In this document: positions 18,369-27,951 of the stretch, piece by piece | How the letters are laid out: each line of letters begins with the position of its first letter | Numbering within the stretch: the stretch's first letter is position 1 | The notes under the pieces: generated by a model | What the model saw: the letters and a program-made list of their open reading frames with translations, nothing else | Database searches by the model: none | What the model was told of the DNA's origin: nothing | Source of the DNA: JAIQFV01 sp041494885 | GTDB taxonomy: Bacteria; Acidobacteriota; Terriglobia; JAIQFV01 | Assembly (NCBI GenBank): GCA_041494885.1 | Contig: JBGQBO010000011.1 | Coordinates: forward strand, 62,001-126,000 | Length of the DNA stretch: 64,000 nucleotides | Direction of reading: 5' to 3' | Program-made: the position numbers and the translations under genes

Positions 18369-18706
18369 GAAGGCCAGGTTGGAATACCAGAGAAATCGTA
18401 TTGAAGCTAGATAGAGAAGTCAATGAGTTTGATCGTTGGACCGTCGATTCAGACTCCGCTCCACTTCACCCCAGGGGCGCAAGAGATCTACAAAAGCGGA
18501 GGACTCCCGGCACAAGGCTGAAGGTTCCATCGATGCAGGTTGTCCTTTTGCCTGCATTCCGGTCATAATCCTTGAGCTCAATCCTCTCGTACGAGCGAGC
18601 AGCCTTTGAGATACTCCGTCCTTCAAGTCGACAAGAGATTCCCTGGAACCGATTCCCGCGGATCGCGTACCCATAGAGAACAGAAATATTCACCAGGAGC
18701 ATACCT
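18369..18706. other. divergent intergenic region
   Basis: This 338-base gap separates the start codons of the kinase gene (minus) and the serine hydrolase gene (plus), so it should hold promoters for both. I see no repeat, terminator or convincing small gene in it. Confidence 0.5.
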
Positions 18707-20311
18707 ATGAAACAGAGGTCGATTCTTCGGTTATTCAGAATATTTCTGGTGTTGCTTTTCGCTACCCCTCTTTCCATTTTATCCCAGACTGCCACTCTCC
18801 AGGACCTGGAATCCTTCGTGGAGAGAACGCGCAAGGAATTTGATGCGCCCGGCATTGCTGTTGCGGTGATTAAGGATGGACAGGTCTTACTGGCCAGGGG
18901 GTATGGTGTCAGGCGACTGGGAGACCCCACGCCGGTGGACGCTCAAACACTTTTTGGGATCGCCTCCAACACCAAGGCCTTCACAGCCGCCGCTTTAGCC
19001 ATCCTTGTGGACGAGGGAAAAATCAGCTGGGATGATCCGGTCACCAAGCATCTGCCCGGCTTTCAGATGTACGACCCATACGTGACGCGCGAAATGACCG
19101 TGCGGGACCTGTTGGTCCATCGAAGCGGACTGGGGCTGGGTGCCGGTGACTTGCTCTATTGGCCGCACTCGACCTACACCCGCGAGGAGATTGTACGTCG
19201 CCTCCGGTTCATCAAACCTGCTTCAAGCTTCCGAAGCCGGTATGCCTACGACAATATTCTCTATCTGGTCGCAGGTCAGGTCATCGAAGCGGTCACCGGC
19301 AGGAGTTGGGACGACTTCGTTCAACAGCGCATTTTGATTCCACTTGGCATGAATTCCACCAATACGAGCGTCTCCGCATTCCGGCCGGGAGACGATGTCG
19401 CCACACCGCATTCGCGGGTCAATGGAAAAATGCAGCCGATCGAATACAACAACTTCGACAACAATGCCCCCGCCGCCGCCCTGAATTCCTGTGTGGCGGA
19501 CATGGCCAAGTGGATCATTGTTCAACTCAACTCCGGACTGATCAACCACTCCTCCAGCGGGGACCAGCGACTGTTTAGTGAACGCCAGAGCCGGGAAATG
19601 TGGTCACCTCAAACCATTATTGCGATCAGCGATCCTCCCCCGCCGTTGGCGACGCTGCGCCCGAATTTTTCTGCCTATGGTCTCGGCTGGGGGCTGGCCG
19701 ACTACCGGGGAAGGAAAATCGTCTCGCATACCGGGGGCTTGGCAGGCCTGGTCTCAAGAGTCACGATGGTTCCCGATCTGAAACTTGGGATTGTCGTGTT
19801 GACGAACCAGGAAGCGGGTGGCGTATTTCAGGCCATAACCTACCACATCCTGGATGAGTTCCTGGGGGCACCGTCCACAGACTGGCTGAGTGCATATCGC
19901 ACCGTATTGCAGTTGGGTGAAACGAAGGCGAAGGAGACAGAGGACAAGCAAAGAACAACCCGAAAGGTCGACTCAAAACCGTCGCTCCCGCTCGAAAAAT
20001 ATGTGGGCCAGTACGGTGACGCCTGGTATGGAACGATAACCCTGAGCACGCAGAATGGAAGGCTCGTGATGAGTTTCGATCACACGCCAGCCCTCGTGGG
20101 AGATCTGGAACACTGGCAATACGATACTTTCATCGCACGCTGGCGCGACCGCTCGCTGGCCGCCGACGCTTTCGTCACCTTCTCTCTTAAATCCGATGGG
20201 ACGATTGACCAGATGAAGATGGCCTCCATATCACCGCTCACCGACTTCAGTTTTGATTTTCAGGATCTCCTGTTCATTCCGGTGGTTCAAGAGACGAAGG
20301 GGCCCCAATGA
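18707..20311 (+). CDS. secreted beta-lactamase-fold serine hydrolase
   Basis: The 534-residue product has a signal peptide (MKQRSILRLFRIFLVLLFAT), a class C beta-lactamase/DD-peptidase domain and a C-terminal DUF3471-like beta domain (about 415-534). Active-site motifs are SxxK at S87-N-T-K90, YxN at Y181-D-N183 and HTGG at 341-344 in place of KTG. Proteins of this type include esterases, D-aminopeptidases and PBP-like peptidases, so true beta-lactam hydrolysis should not be assumed. GGAG eight bases before the ATG supports the start. Confidence 0.92.
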   Translation: MKQRSILRLFRIFLVLLFATPLSILSQTATLQDLESFVERTRKEFDAPGIAVAVIKDGQVLLARGYGVRRLGDPTPVDAQTLFGIASNTKAFTAAALAILVDEGKISWDDPVTKHLPGFQMYDPYVTREMTVRDLLVHRSGLGLGAGDLLYWPHSTYTREEIVRRLRFIKPASSFRSRYAYDNILYLVAGQVIEAVTGRSWDDFVQQRILIPLGMNSTNTSVSAFRPGDDVATPHSRVNGKMQPIEYNNFDNNAPAAALNSCVADMAKWIIVQLNSGLINHSSSGDQRLFSERQSREMWSPQTIIAISDPPPPLATLRPNFSAYGLGWGLADYRGRKIVSHTGGLAGLVSRVTMVPDLKLGIVVLTNQEAGGVFQAITYHILDEFLGAPSTDWLSAYRTVLQLGETKAKETEDKQRTTRKVDSKPSLPLEKYVGQYGDAWYGTITLSTQNGRLVMSFDHTPALVGDLEHWQYDTFIARWRDRSLAADAFVTFSLKSDGTIDQMKMASISPLTDFSFDFQDLLFIPVVQETKGPQ

Positions 20312-20333
20312 ACACTTTTTAAACTGCGATAAA

Positions 20334-20413
20334 GCAAACCGCAGAGACCGCTAAGCGGGCGCCAAGAACGCAAAATGAAAAATGCGCCTGCTTGGCGCTC
20401 TTTGCGGTGAACC
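20334..20413. repeat. dispersed CCGCAGAGAC-type imperfect palindrome
   Basis: AACCGCAGAGACCGCTAAGC on the left pairs imperfectly with TTGGCGCTCTTTGCGGTGAA on the right, with GCGCCAAG/CTTGGCGC as the clearest inner arm. It lies just after the serine hydrolase gene and may end its transcript. A related fragment (TACTCCGCGCCTCCGCGTTA) is at about 39479-39498. Similar sequences are common in intergenic DNA of soil bacteria. The remainder of the gap to 20640 shows no gene. Confidence 0.6.
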
Positions 20414-20640
20414 TCTTTTCGAGATATGGGAGGACTCCTCGGCCCCTGGTTCCCGGTGAATACGGGTGGCATTTTCCCTGTTCCGGTGATAGTTTCATGG
20501 GCTTTGGCTAAGATCTTTTCTTTTTTGGGAAGAGTCTTCTGATCAGTCACACTGAGGGCTGTTCGTGCAGTTACTCATCCATTGATTCGATTCCGATGTC
20601 CACCCCAGTGTTAATTCAACATCCACTCCCGTGAAACTTC

Positions 20641-22830
20641 ATGAACAAGATTTATTTTACACTGATGATTCATGCCCATCAGCCGGTGGGCAACTTCCAC
20701 GAGGTAATCGAGGAAGCCTATCAGCATTCATACCTCCCTTTTCTGCAATTGCTTGAGATGCACCCCCGCATTCGCCTCTCCCTCCATTTTTCCGGAGCAT
20801 TACTGGAATGGATCGAGCGGCATCATGCGGAATACTTCGACATGCTCCGTGCGTTGCTTGAGCGGCGCCAGATCGAATTAATGGGGGGAGGATTCTACGA
20901 ACCCATTCTCACGTTAATCCCTGAGCGGGATGCGTTGGCGCAAATCGAACGCCTGTCGGATTTCCTCAAGTCCAAATTTGGCCTCCGACCCCGCGGCCTA
21001 TGGCTGCCGGAGCGGTTGTGGGAGCCCCAGCTCCCTTCGACCCTTGCCCGGGCCCACGTCGACTACCTCTGCCTCGATGATACCCATTTCCTCGCCGCGG
21101 GATTATCGCCCGAAGATTTGTTCGGATACTACATCACAGAAGATCTCGGTAATAAGGTTCGAATCGTTGCGGGGATCAAGCGCCTCAGATACTTCATTCC
21201 ATTCCGCGAGCCCTCCGAGACCCTCGACTACCTCCGCTCAGTCTCTGAAAAACATGCGCACGGACTGGTCACGATGGCGGATGATCTTGAAAAATTCGGC
21301 GCCTGGCCCCACACCTATGAACACGTTTATCTGAACGGCTGGCTGAAACGATTTTTTCAGGCATTGGAGGAGAATCCGGATTGGATCGAGATGATTCCGG
21401 CCGGCGAGTATCTGGAAGCCTTCCCGCCCCTGGGCCGGGTCTATCTGCCCACGGCGGCGTATTCGGAAATGATGACGTGGGCCCTCCCCCCTGAGAAACA
21501 GCTTCAACTTGAAGAGGCGGAGAGTTTTTTGAAAAACTCCGACCCCACAAAGATTGTAGAACCTTTCATTCATGGGGGGTTTTTCAGGAACTTCTTCGCG
21601 CGCTACCCGGAAGCCAACCTTCTCCACAAGCGAATGATTCGCTGTAGTCATCGCCTCGAGGAGTTGCGAAACCGCGGGCTCTATGCCAGCCATGAAGCGC
21701 AGACCTTATGGAACCGGGCGTATGATCATCTACTTCGCGCACAGAGCAACGATCCTTACTGGCATGGGGTCTTCGGAGGCCTGTATGCACCTCATCTCCG
21801 GCTTTCCGCACAACGCAACTTAAGCATGGGGGAGTCTTGTGCCGATGAGGTAGAGCTCAGCTTGACGGGTCAGACCAAAACGATCGTAGAAGTGGTTGAT
21901 TTTGATTGCGACCAGGAAGACGAGATTTACATCTCCGCTCCCGGTTTTTCGGCCCTCTTTGCACCTGCTGATGGAGCCACTCTGCAGTTCCTGGATTTCA
22001 AGCCTGCCTCCATCGATGTCATCAACACGTTGAGACGCCGAAAAGAAGCCTATCACCACAAGGTGGCGGATGCGACGGAGAACATTCTGATCAGGGACGG
22101 CGTGAAAACTATTCATGAGGGGACGTTCGCCAAGGAGGCGAACCTACACCGGCGGCTGATTTATGATCCCTACTCAAGAAATTGCTTCCGCCTGGTGTGC
22201 TTCCCTTCCACGGGAGGGTTTGATCAGTTCGCGGCGGCAGAATTAGAGGTCGATACCCCCATGGCTGGGGGAAAATACGCACTGACGCTCGCGTCCTCCC
22301 TCCCCAATCGGATCGACCGATCTTTCCTCCCCCGGCGACTCTCGGTCGACGACCTTATTTTTAGAAGCGTTGGCGAAAAGGGTTCCCCCAAGGTGAGAAA
22401 ACGATTCAAGTTTTCGAGTTCTGAAAATGACGAGTTGGAGATCACGTGCAGAGTCGACGTAGACTGGGGAAGCACTGAAGTCGGCAAGCGCGTACTTGGG
22501 CTCGAACTGGCATTTAATCTGCTGGCCCCCGACGAGCCCGACCGCTACTTTCAGATGGGAGATCGAAAGGAACCTCTGAAATGGCAAGGGATTTGCGAGA
22601 ATCGCGACGAAGTGTTATTGATCGACGAGTATCAGAAAATCAAGATTGAAATCAAAGTGCCCGAGCCCACCGCGTGGTGGATCGTCCCCTTAAATGCCGT
22701 GGCCCAGTCGGAAGATGGCTTCGAACTGATCTATGAGGGATCGGCGATTCTGCCTCACTGGAAAGTCGAACCCTCAAAAGATAAGACCTTTCATACCTGG
22801 GTGAGCGTTCGATTGACACGGCTGGAGTAG
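20641..22830 (+). CDS. GH57 4-alpha-glucanotransferase / alpha-amylase-like enzyme
   Basis: The 729-residue protein opens with the GH57 signature MIHAHQPVGNF and matches the family's 4-alpha-glucanotransferase branch, with catalytic (beta/alpha)7 barrel, helical DUF1925-like region and C-terminal DUF1926-like beta domain. WLPERLWEP places Glu124 as nucleophile, and MADDLEKFG places Asp214 as acid/base; both agree with the residues known in Thermococcus litoralis glucanotransferase (E123, D214). It should rearrange alpha-1,4-glucan chains in glycogen or maltodextrin metabolism in the cytoplasm; no signal peptide is present. It stands alone between repeat elements. Confidence 0.94.
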   Translation: MNKIYFTLMIHAHQPVGNFHEVIEEAYQHSYLPFLQLLEMHPRIRLSLHFSGALLEWIERHHAEYFDMLRALLERRQIELMGGGFYEPILTLIPERDALAQIERLSDFLKSKFGLRPRGLWLPERLWEPQLPSTLARAHVDYLCLDDTHFLAAGLSPEDLFGYYITEDLGNKVRIVAGIKRLRYFIPFREPSETLDYLRSVSEKHAHGLVTMADDLEKFGAWPHTYEHVYLNGWLKRFFQALEENPDWIEMIPAGEYLEAFPPLGRVYLPTAAYSEMMTWALPPEKQLQLEEAESFLKNSDPTKIVEPFIHGGFFRNFFARYPEANLLHKRMIRCSHRLEELRNRGLYASHEAQTLWNRAYDHLLRAQSNDPYWHGVFGGLYAPHLRLSAQRNLSMGESCADEVELSLTGQTKTIVEVVDFDCDQEDEIYISAPGFSALFAPADGATLQFLDFKPASIDVINTLRRRKEAYHHKVADATENILIRDGVKTIHEGTFAKEANLHRRLIYDPYSRNCFRLVCFPSTGGFDQFAAAELEVDTPMAGGKYALTLASSLPNRIDRSFLPRRLSVDDLIFRSVGEKGSPKVRKRFKFSSSENDELEITCRVDVDWGSTEVGKRVLGLELAFNLLAPDEPDRYFQMGDRKEPLKWQGICENRDEVLLIDEYQKIKIEIKVPEPTAWWIVPLNAVAQSEDGFELIYEGSAILPHWKVEPSKDKTFHTWVSVRLTRLE

Positions 22831-23070
22831 GTGCCAGGTGACGGGTGCCCGGTGTCAGGAGAACGAAGCCGGAAGTCAGAAGTCGGAAGTCAGAAATCAA
22901 AGTGAGGAAGCCAGAGGTCGGAAGTCAGAAGTTGGAAGTCAGAAGCGGGGAAGAGGGTTTAGATTTCTGACTTGGAACCTTGAACCTTGAACGTTGAACC
23001 CTAACCTTTGAACTGGGTTTTCAGACTTTGGACCTTGGACTTTGGACTTTGGACTTTGAACTGGGTTTCT
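22829..23070 (+). repeat. mosaic word repeat, copy 2
   Basis: The gap between the convergent GH57 and acyltransferase genes is filled by the same ordered blocks as at 9775: GGTGCCCGGTGTCAGGAGAA, then GGAAGTCAGAAGTCGGAAG words, then CCTTGAACCTTGAACGTTG and GGACTTTGGACTTTGGAC words. Apparent reading frames in it are artefacts of the repeats. Confidence 0.8.
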
Positions 23071-23836
23071 AGAAGCGATCTCCCTCCCAATAGGCGTCCC
23101 CCTCGTCACGGATTTTTTCCAGGAGTTGCTGCATTTCCTGGTGTTTTTTCCGCATGGTGGATTCGTCGGCGGTGGCGTCGATGTATAGGGGCGGGGCTTG
23201 GATCAGCAAGGCACGGCTGAAGGGTTTGGGAATTTGAAAATGGTCCCAGCTACCTTTCAGGACCCACTTCTTCTCATACGACACATGAAAACAAAAGATG
23301 CCATCGCCCGTCTTGCGGGCGAGCATCACGGGACCCATTTTTGCCTGATACCGGGGCCCCCGCGGTCCATCAATGGTGAATCCGACATCGCATCCTTCTC
23401 TCAAGCATTTTGCCATTTCGACGAGTGCTCTCATCCCTCCCCGCGAACTGGACCCGCGCGCGGCTTCGTATCCCAGCATCTGGATGAAGCGAGCGATGTA
23501 TTCTCCATCGAAATTCTGTGATGTCATCACGACGATACCGCGCTTGCGAAAGTACCACGTCGCTCCAAAGATACGATTGTGCCAAAAGGTGAAAATGGCT
23601 CGATGCCCCGCCTTATAAATTGCCTCAAGATTCTCATCACCGCGAGACTCAAATTTCAGGGTTCGCCCGATGAGTCGAACCAATCCATAGCCTGCATACG
23701 AGGCAACCGAGATCTGGAACTTCTGCCACCCGCTCCACTCCCTTGGGGATTTGTGCAATTGAAGACCCCGCTTCGCCACTTCCCCTGCCCTTCCCGCACT
23801 CTGTGTTTTTTCTGTCTCTGTGACCGGTCCGGACAT
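23069..23836 (-). CDS. DUF374 lysophospholipid acyltransferase family protein
   Basis: This 255-residue protein has the DUF374 acyltransferase pattern: FTFWHNRIFGATW with the catalytic-type His, MTSQNFDGEYIAR, RGSSSRGGMRAL and the signature FTIDGPRGPRYQAKMG, followed by IPKPFSRALL. These enzymes belong to the LPLAT superfamily and are thought to transfer acyl chains onto lipid A-like or lysophospholipid acceptors at the inner membrane. A hydrophobic segment near residues 40-62 (ISVASYAGYGLVRLIG) would anchor it. It may act together with the fatty acid synthesis genes nearby. Confidence 0.9.
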   Translation of the reverse strand: MSGPVTETEKTQSAGRAGEVAKRGLQLHKSPREWSGWQKFQISVASYAGYGLVRLIGRTLKFESRGDENLEAIYKAGHRAIFTFWHNRIFGATWYFRKRGIVVMTSQNFDGEYIARFIQMLGYEAARGSSSRGGMRALVEMAKCLREGCDVGFTIDGPRGPRYQAKMGPVMLARKTGDGIFCFHVSYEKKWVLKGSWDHFQIPKPFSRALLIQAPPLYIDATADESTMRKKHQEMQQLLEKIRDEGDAYWEGDRF

Positions 23837-24172
23837 CGTTCTTGGTCCGCCTGGTTGGCCTGTTTATTTGGCCCGCCTGCCCACAATTCATTTCTCCAAG
23901 CCTCTTCCAAAAAAAACAGGCTCAAACGCGGGTCGCGCCAGCCATCAATATACTGTCTTGGAAGGCGTTTGTCAGCCCCATCGATTCTCCATCCTCTCGA
24001 TCCGATCTTGGAGGCTGAATGTCGCCATACGCTCCTAATCCACTCCCCGCCTCAAATGGACTCTTTCAGGCATGGTTTTCTGATGGCATTCGAGAGGGAG
24101 AGAGAAGCAGGACCAGTGATCGGGGGGAGTGGGTCCAGGGAATCGGGAGCAGGAGCACATCCTCAGCCGGAG
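23837..24172. other. intergenic region without a visible gene
   Basis: The 336 bases between the acyltransferase start and the zinc-ribbon gene's end contain only shadow frames on either strand with poor coding character. No repeat or clear hairpin was found. Confidence 0.5.
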
Positions 24173-24406
24173 TTACGGATCAGAGCAGTCGCGACGGAAG
24201 CCGCAGTTGGTGCATATCAGCTTGCAGTTGCGTTGAACGAGTGAATGGCCACAAATGTCACACAAGGATGGAGCCATTCCCGAGAGTGGAGATCCCTGAC
24301 CGTCACCCTTTGGTCCAGTCGATTCAAGAGAGTCCTTATTCACTCCCGACAGAAATCCAGGTCTTCGTGTGCTCATGGGGGATGAAAGTTTTTTCTTGGA
24401 ATCCAT
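24173..24406 (-). CDS. small zinc-ribbon protein
   Basis: The 77-residue frame ends with a compact ribbon: CDICGHSLVQRNCKLICTNC, then GFRRDCSDP. Two CxxC knuckles (CDIC and CTNC) fit a single zinc site. The N-terminal half is polar and probably disordered, so a shorter start at MAPSLCDICG (about residue 44) is possible. It lies 95 bases after etfA on the same strand and may be the last gene of that transcript. Function is not known. Confidence 0.65.
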   Translation of the reverse strand: MDSKKKLSSPMSTRRPGFLSGVNKDSLESTGPKGDGQGSPLSGMAPSLCDICGHSLVQRNCKLICTNCGFRRDCSDP

Positions 24407-24501
24407 TTGACTCTCATATTTTCGGAGGGATCAATGCGGTTCTGCTTTCGGACGTTTTCCGGGAACCTCTAGGGGCGGTGCGAGCCCCTCCATCTCCCTC
24501 A

Positions 24502-25491
24502 TCAACTGCGGGCCGCCTTGACCGCCTCCGTCAACGCCGGGACAATCTCAAACAGGTCCGCCACAATGCCGAAATCAGCCACTTCAAAGATGGGAGCGTC
24601 CCGGTCCTTGTTTATGGCGACAATCGTCCGCGCTGATTTCATCCCGACCAGGTGCTGAGTCGCTCCCGAAATTCCGATGGCCAGGTAAAGCTTCGGTGAC
24701 ACGGTCTGACCGGAGCTTCCCACCTGCCGGTCCATGGGCAACCATCCGCTATCACAAATGGGGCGCGACGCCGCCAACTCGGCGCCCAGCGCCTCGGCCA
24801 ATGCCTTGGCCATCTCTATATTTTCGACCTTCTTAATGCCGCGGCCAATCGCCACTATTTTTTCAGCCTGGCTGAGGTCGACAGCCTGCTTTGCCTCGCG
24901 AAAGATTTCCAGGGATTTGGTCCGGATCTGTGCCGCCTCCAGGATGACAGGGAGCGGACTTACCGCAACCTTGGTAGTACCCGTTTCCACCGAGTCCGCG
25001 CGAAATGCCCCTGCCTGGAACGACACAAAGTAGGGAGGCTCATGTTCGATCTTCACATCGGCGCTCATCTTTCCTTGAAACACCTGCCGAACAAAAATAA
25101 GCTGGCCGTCTTCATTGCGGTAGGCGATGACGTCTCCGACCAGGGCCCTGTTCATGGACGCCGCAAGCTTGGGGGCAAAGTCGCGCACTTCATAGGTGTG
25201 ACTCATAAGGACAAACCGGGGGTCCACCTGTTGAACCGCTTGACGGAAGGCATGGGCATACCCATCAGGTGTATAGCTGCCCAGCAGGGGATGCTCGACT
25301 GTGAAAACTCCGTCCAACTTCTTTTCAGCGACTGCTTCGGCGATTGAGGTGACACCGTTCCCAAAGACACCCGCAAACACTTTCTGGCCTAGTTCCCGGC
25401 CCAGGTGCTGTCCAGCCGCCAAGGCCTCCCAAGAACTTCGGTTCATTTTTCCATCACGCTGTTCGATGAAAACGAAAATACCATCTGGCAT
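24502..25491 (-). CDS. etfA: electron transfer flavoprotein alpha subunit
   Basis: The 329-residue protein has the ETF alpha layout: an N-terminal nucleotide-fold domain (IFVFIEQRDGKMNRSSWEAL) and a C-terminal FAD domain with RPICDSGWLPMDRQVGSSGQ, SPKLYLAIGISGATQHLVGM and INKDRDAPIFEVADFGIVAD. With EtfB it carries electrons from acyl-CoA dehydrogenases to the quinone pool via ETF-quinone oxidoreductase. It follows etfB on the same strand, but 222 bases of repeat lie between them, unusually far for this pair. It is of ordinary length, with no visible sign of a bifurcating insertion. Confidence 0.96.
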   Translation of the reverse strand: MPDGIFVFIEQRDGKMNRSSWEALAAGQHLGRELGQKVFAGVFGNGVTSIAEAVAEKKLDGVFTVEHPLLGSYTPDGYAHAFRQAVQQVDPRFVLMSHTYEVRDFAPKLAASMNRALVGDVIAYRNEDGQLIFVRQVFQGKMSADVKIEHEPPYFVSFQAGAFRADSVETGTTKVAVSPLPVILEAAQIRTKSLEIFREAKQAVDLSQAEKIVAIGRGIKKVENIEMAKALAEALGAELAASRPICDSGWLPMDRQVGSSGQTVSPKLYLAIGISGATQHLVGMKSARTIVAINKDRDAPIFEVADFGIVADLFEIVPALTEAVKAARS

Positions 25492-25507
25492 AAAGATTCA
25501 CCGTGTT

Positions 25508-25715
25508 CGAAATACGAGTTCAAAATTCCAAGTTCAAAGTTTCAAGTCCAAGGTCCAAAGTCTGAAGGCCCAGTTCAAGGTTCAAAGTCAGGAGTCCTAA
25601 TATTCTTTCTGACTTCTGACCTCTGGCTTCTGTGTTCTGTCCTCCTGCTTCTGACTTCCGACCTCTGACTTCCGGCTTCGATCTCCTGACACCTGACACC
25701 CGACACCTGACACCT
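25508..25715 (-). repeat. mosaic word repeat, copy 3, inside the etfB-etfA gap
   Basis: The blocks of copies 1 and 2 occur here in reverse orientation and order: AAGTTCAAAGTTTCAAGTCC words, then CTGACTTCTGACCTCTGGC words, then CCTGACACCTGACACCCG words. The array fills the whole gap between etfB and etfA. It would be transcribed within the etf message if the pair is still one operon. Confidence 0.8.
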
Positions 25716-26499
25716 AAATCACCCGTGCTTCGTTCTTTAACTTATCCACCAGCTTTGCCGCCACTTCCTTGGCTGTTCCTTCGAGAAACTGAGTCTGTTT
25801 CGCCTTCTCGGGCACGTAGATTCTTCGAATGGCTTGCTTGGGCGTCAGATCTGATTTCGTCAGTCCCGCCGCTGCCAGGTCGACCACTCTGATCTCCTTC
25901 TTTTTGACTCCCATGATCCCTTTCAAACTGGCATAGCGCGGTTGATTGATACCGGATTGGATAGTGAGGACGGCCGGCAAGGGCAGTTCGAGCCACTGGA
26001 ACCATCCGCTTTCCAGTTCCCGTTTGATCTTGACGCCTGATCCTCCCTCGAGAACTTCCACTCCCATGACGAGCGTGGTGTGAGGCAGATTGAGGAGTTC
26101 CGCGAGAACGACACCGGTCTGACCGAATCCGTGGTCATCCGATTGAAGCCCGGTCACGATCAGGTCGAATTTTTCCTTCTTGAACACCTCCGCCATGACC
26201 CGAGCCGTCGCGTAAGCGTCCAGCCCCACAAAGGCAGGATCGCTCAAGTGCAGGGCGCGTTCTGCCCCTTTGGCCAAGGCCTCCCGGATCACGGACGCGG
26301 CCGTCGCGGGTCCGAGGGTACAGACAACGACCTCTCCGCCCATTTTCTCTTTGAGTTGAAGGGCAGCTTCGAGTGCATAAATGTCGCTCTCGTTTGTTTC
26401 GAAAGAAAGACCCTCCTCGCGGATCCATGTTTGTTCGGGGTTGATTCGGAGGGAGGCTTCGCGGCTGGGAACCTGCTTGATGCAGACAATGATGTTCAT
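25714..26499 (-). CDS. etfB: electron transfer flavoprotein beta subunit
   Basis: The 261-residue protein begins MNIIVCIKQVPSREASLRIN and contains the EtfB AMP/FAD-contact patterns ATARVMAEVFKKEKFDLIVTG and SDDHGFGQTGVVLAELLNLP. It pairs with EtfA to form the soluble electron carrier for fatty acid and amino acid oxidation. It is upstream of etfA on the same strand. The C-terminal helix (LEGTAKEVAAKLVDKLKNEA) is the usual arm that wraps the alpha subunit. Confidence 0.96.
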   Translation of the reverse strand: MNIIVCIKQVPSREASLRINPEQTWIREEGLSFETNESDIYALEAALQLKEKMGGEVVVCTLGPATAASVIREALAKGAERALHLSDPAFVGLDAYATARVMAEVFKKEKFDLIVTGLQSDDHGFGQTGVVLAELLNLPHTTLVMGVEVLEGGSGVKIKRELESGWFQWLELPLPAVLTIQSGINQPRYASLKGIMGVKKKEIRVVDLAAAGLTKSDLTPKQAIRRIYVPEKAKQTQFLEGTAKEVAAKLVDKLKNEARVI

Positions 26500-26659
26500 G
26501 ATGAGAACCTCAGGGGAGAAGAGGATCTGAGCTTAAGGACCCATGGATGAATTACAGACGGCCTGAGGCGCGGCCAACGGGAAGGTCCACTCCCGGGCAC
26601 GACCTTCTTGTCTCTTCCCGGGTACAGATCTCAGTGCCCCCCTGCCATCCGCTGTTGGG

Positions 26660-27916
26660 CTAGTCACCCGAGTACCGTTTCATCAGCAAAGCCGCGTTGG
26701 TCCCGCCGAAGCCGAAGGAGTTGGAGAGCGCATAGTTGATGGTCATATTCCTCGACTGGAGCGGGACATAATCGAGATCGCAATCCGGATCGGGTGTCTT
26801 GTAGTTGATTGTAGGGGGAACGCACTGACAATGAATAGATAGTGCCATGATAGCCGCTTCCAAACCTCCGGCTCCACCGAGAAGGTGTCCGGTCATCGAT
26901 TTCGTAGAACTCACCGCAATTTTTTTTGCGGACTCAGCGAAGACCTTCTTGATCGCCAGGGTTTCCGTTTTGTCATTGAAGGGCGTTGAAGTTCCATGGG
27001 CGTTGATATAGTCGACCTGTTCCGGTCGGACTCCCGCATCGTTCAGGGTATTTTGCATGACGCGAACGGCCCCGTCGCCGTCCTCTGAGGGCTGGGTGAT
27101 GTGAAAAGCGTCCCCGGACATTCCGTAACCCACCACCTCGGAGAGGATCCTGGCACCGCGGCGTCGGGCGAACTCCAGTTCTTCGAGAATCAGGAGGCCC
27201 GACCCCTCTCCAATGACAAATCCGTCACGCTCTTTGTCAAAGGGCCGACTGGCTGATTCGGGTGTCTCGTTGCGGATGGAGAGCGCCCGCATCGACGCGA
27301 ATCCTCCCACTCCCATGGGCGTGATGGCGGCTTCCGATCCTCCGCAGATCATGGCATCCGCCTCTCCACGTTGAATCAATCGAAAGGAGTCTCCCACCGC
27401 ATGGGCGCTCGAGGAACAAGCCGTGCACGTGGCTGAATTGGGGCCTTTGGCGCGATAGCGAATCGAAACCTGGCCGGAAGCCAGATTGACGATGGCGGCA
27501 GGAATGAAAAAGGGCGAAATCTTCCGGGGTCCCCCACGAAGCAACTCTGTATGTTCACGTTCAATCACATCGAACCCCCCGATGCCGGAGCCGATATAAA
27601 CACCCACCCGTTCGGCGATCGCCGCGTCCACTTGAAGGCCGGAATGCTTCATCGCAAAATCCGAGGCGGCAATGGCAAAATGGATGAATCGCCCCATCTT
27701 CTTCACTTCTTTTTTTTCGATGTAATTGAGCGGATCGAACCCTTTCACTTCGCAGGCAAACTGCGTGGAGAATTGTGTGGGATCAAACAAGGTGATGCGA
27801 GCAGCGCCGCTCTTACCCGCCAGCAGCGCATCCCAGGAATCCTGGGTCCCAATCCCCACAGGGGACACCAGCCCGACTCCCGTGACGACCACCCGCCTTT
27901 TGTTCATGGCGTTCAT
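26660..27916 (-). CDS. fabF: 3-oxoacyl-ACP synthase II
   Basis: The 418-residue enzyme elongates acyl-ACP by decarboxylative condensation with malonyl-ACP in type II fatty acid synthesis. The Cys-His-His triad is visible: TACSSSAHA with the nucleophile, NAHGTSTPFND and KSMTGHLLGGAGG; GFGGTNAALL closes the active site. It follows acpP by 35 bases in the standard fab order. The start may be either of two nearby Met codons (MNAMNKRR). Confidence 0.97.
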   Translation of the reverse strand: MNAMNKRRVVVTGVGLVSPVGIGTQDSWDALLAGKSGAARITLFDPTQFSTQFACEVKGFDPLNYIEKKEVKKMGRFIHFAIAASDFAMKHSGLQVDAAIAERVGVYIGSGIGGFDVIEREHTELLRGGPRKISPFFIPAAIVNLASGQVSIRYRAKGPNSATCTACSSSAHAVGDSFRLIQRGEADAMICGGSEAAITPMGVGGFASMRALSIRNETPESASRPFDKERDGFVIGEGSGLLILEELEFARRRGARILSEVVGYGMSGDAFHITQPSEDGDGAVRVMQNTLNDAGVRPEQVDYINAHGTSTPFNDKTETLAIKKVFAESAKKIAVSSTKSMTGHLLGGAGGLEAAIMALSIHCQCVPPTINYKTPDPDCDLDYVPLQSRNMTINYALSNSFGFGGTNAALLMKRYSGD

Positions 27917-27951
27917 AAAAAAATGTAGTCCGACGACTCCATCCCTTTCCT

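Noticed and set aside
18707..20311. Calling the serine hydrolase a beta-lactamase resistance gene
   Set aside because: The SxxK and YxN motifs are shared by esterases and peptidases, HTGG replaces KTG and a DUF3471-like tail is present, so resistance is not supported.
23579..24244. 221-codon plus-strand frame opposite the DUF374 acyltransferase
   Set aside because: It overlaps a real gene on the other strand, then runs through a gap with poor coding character.
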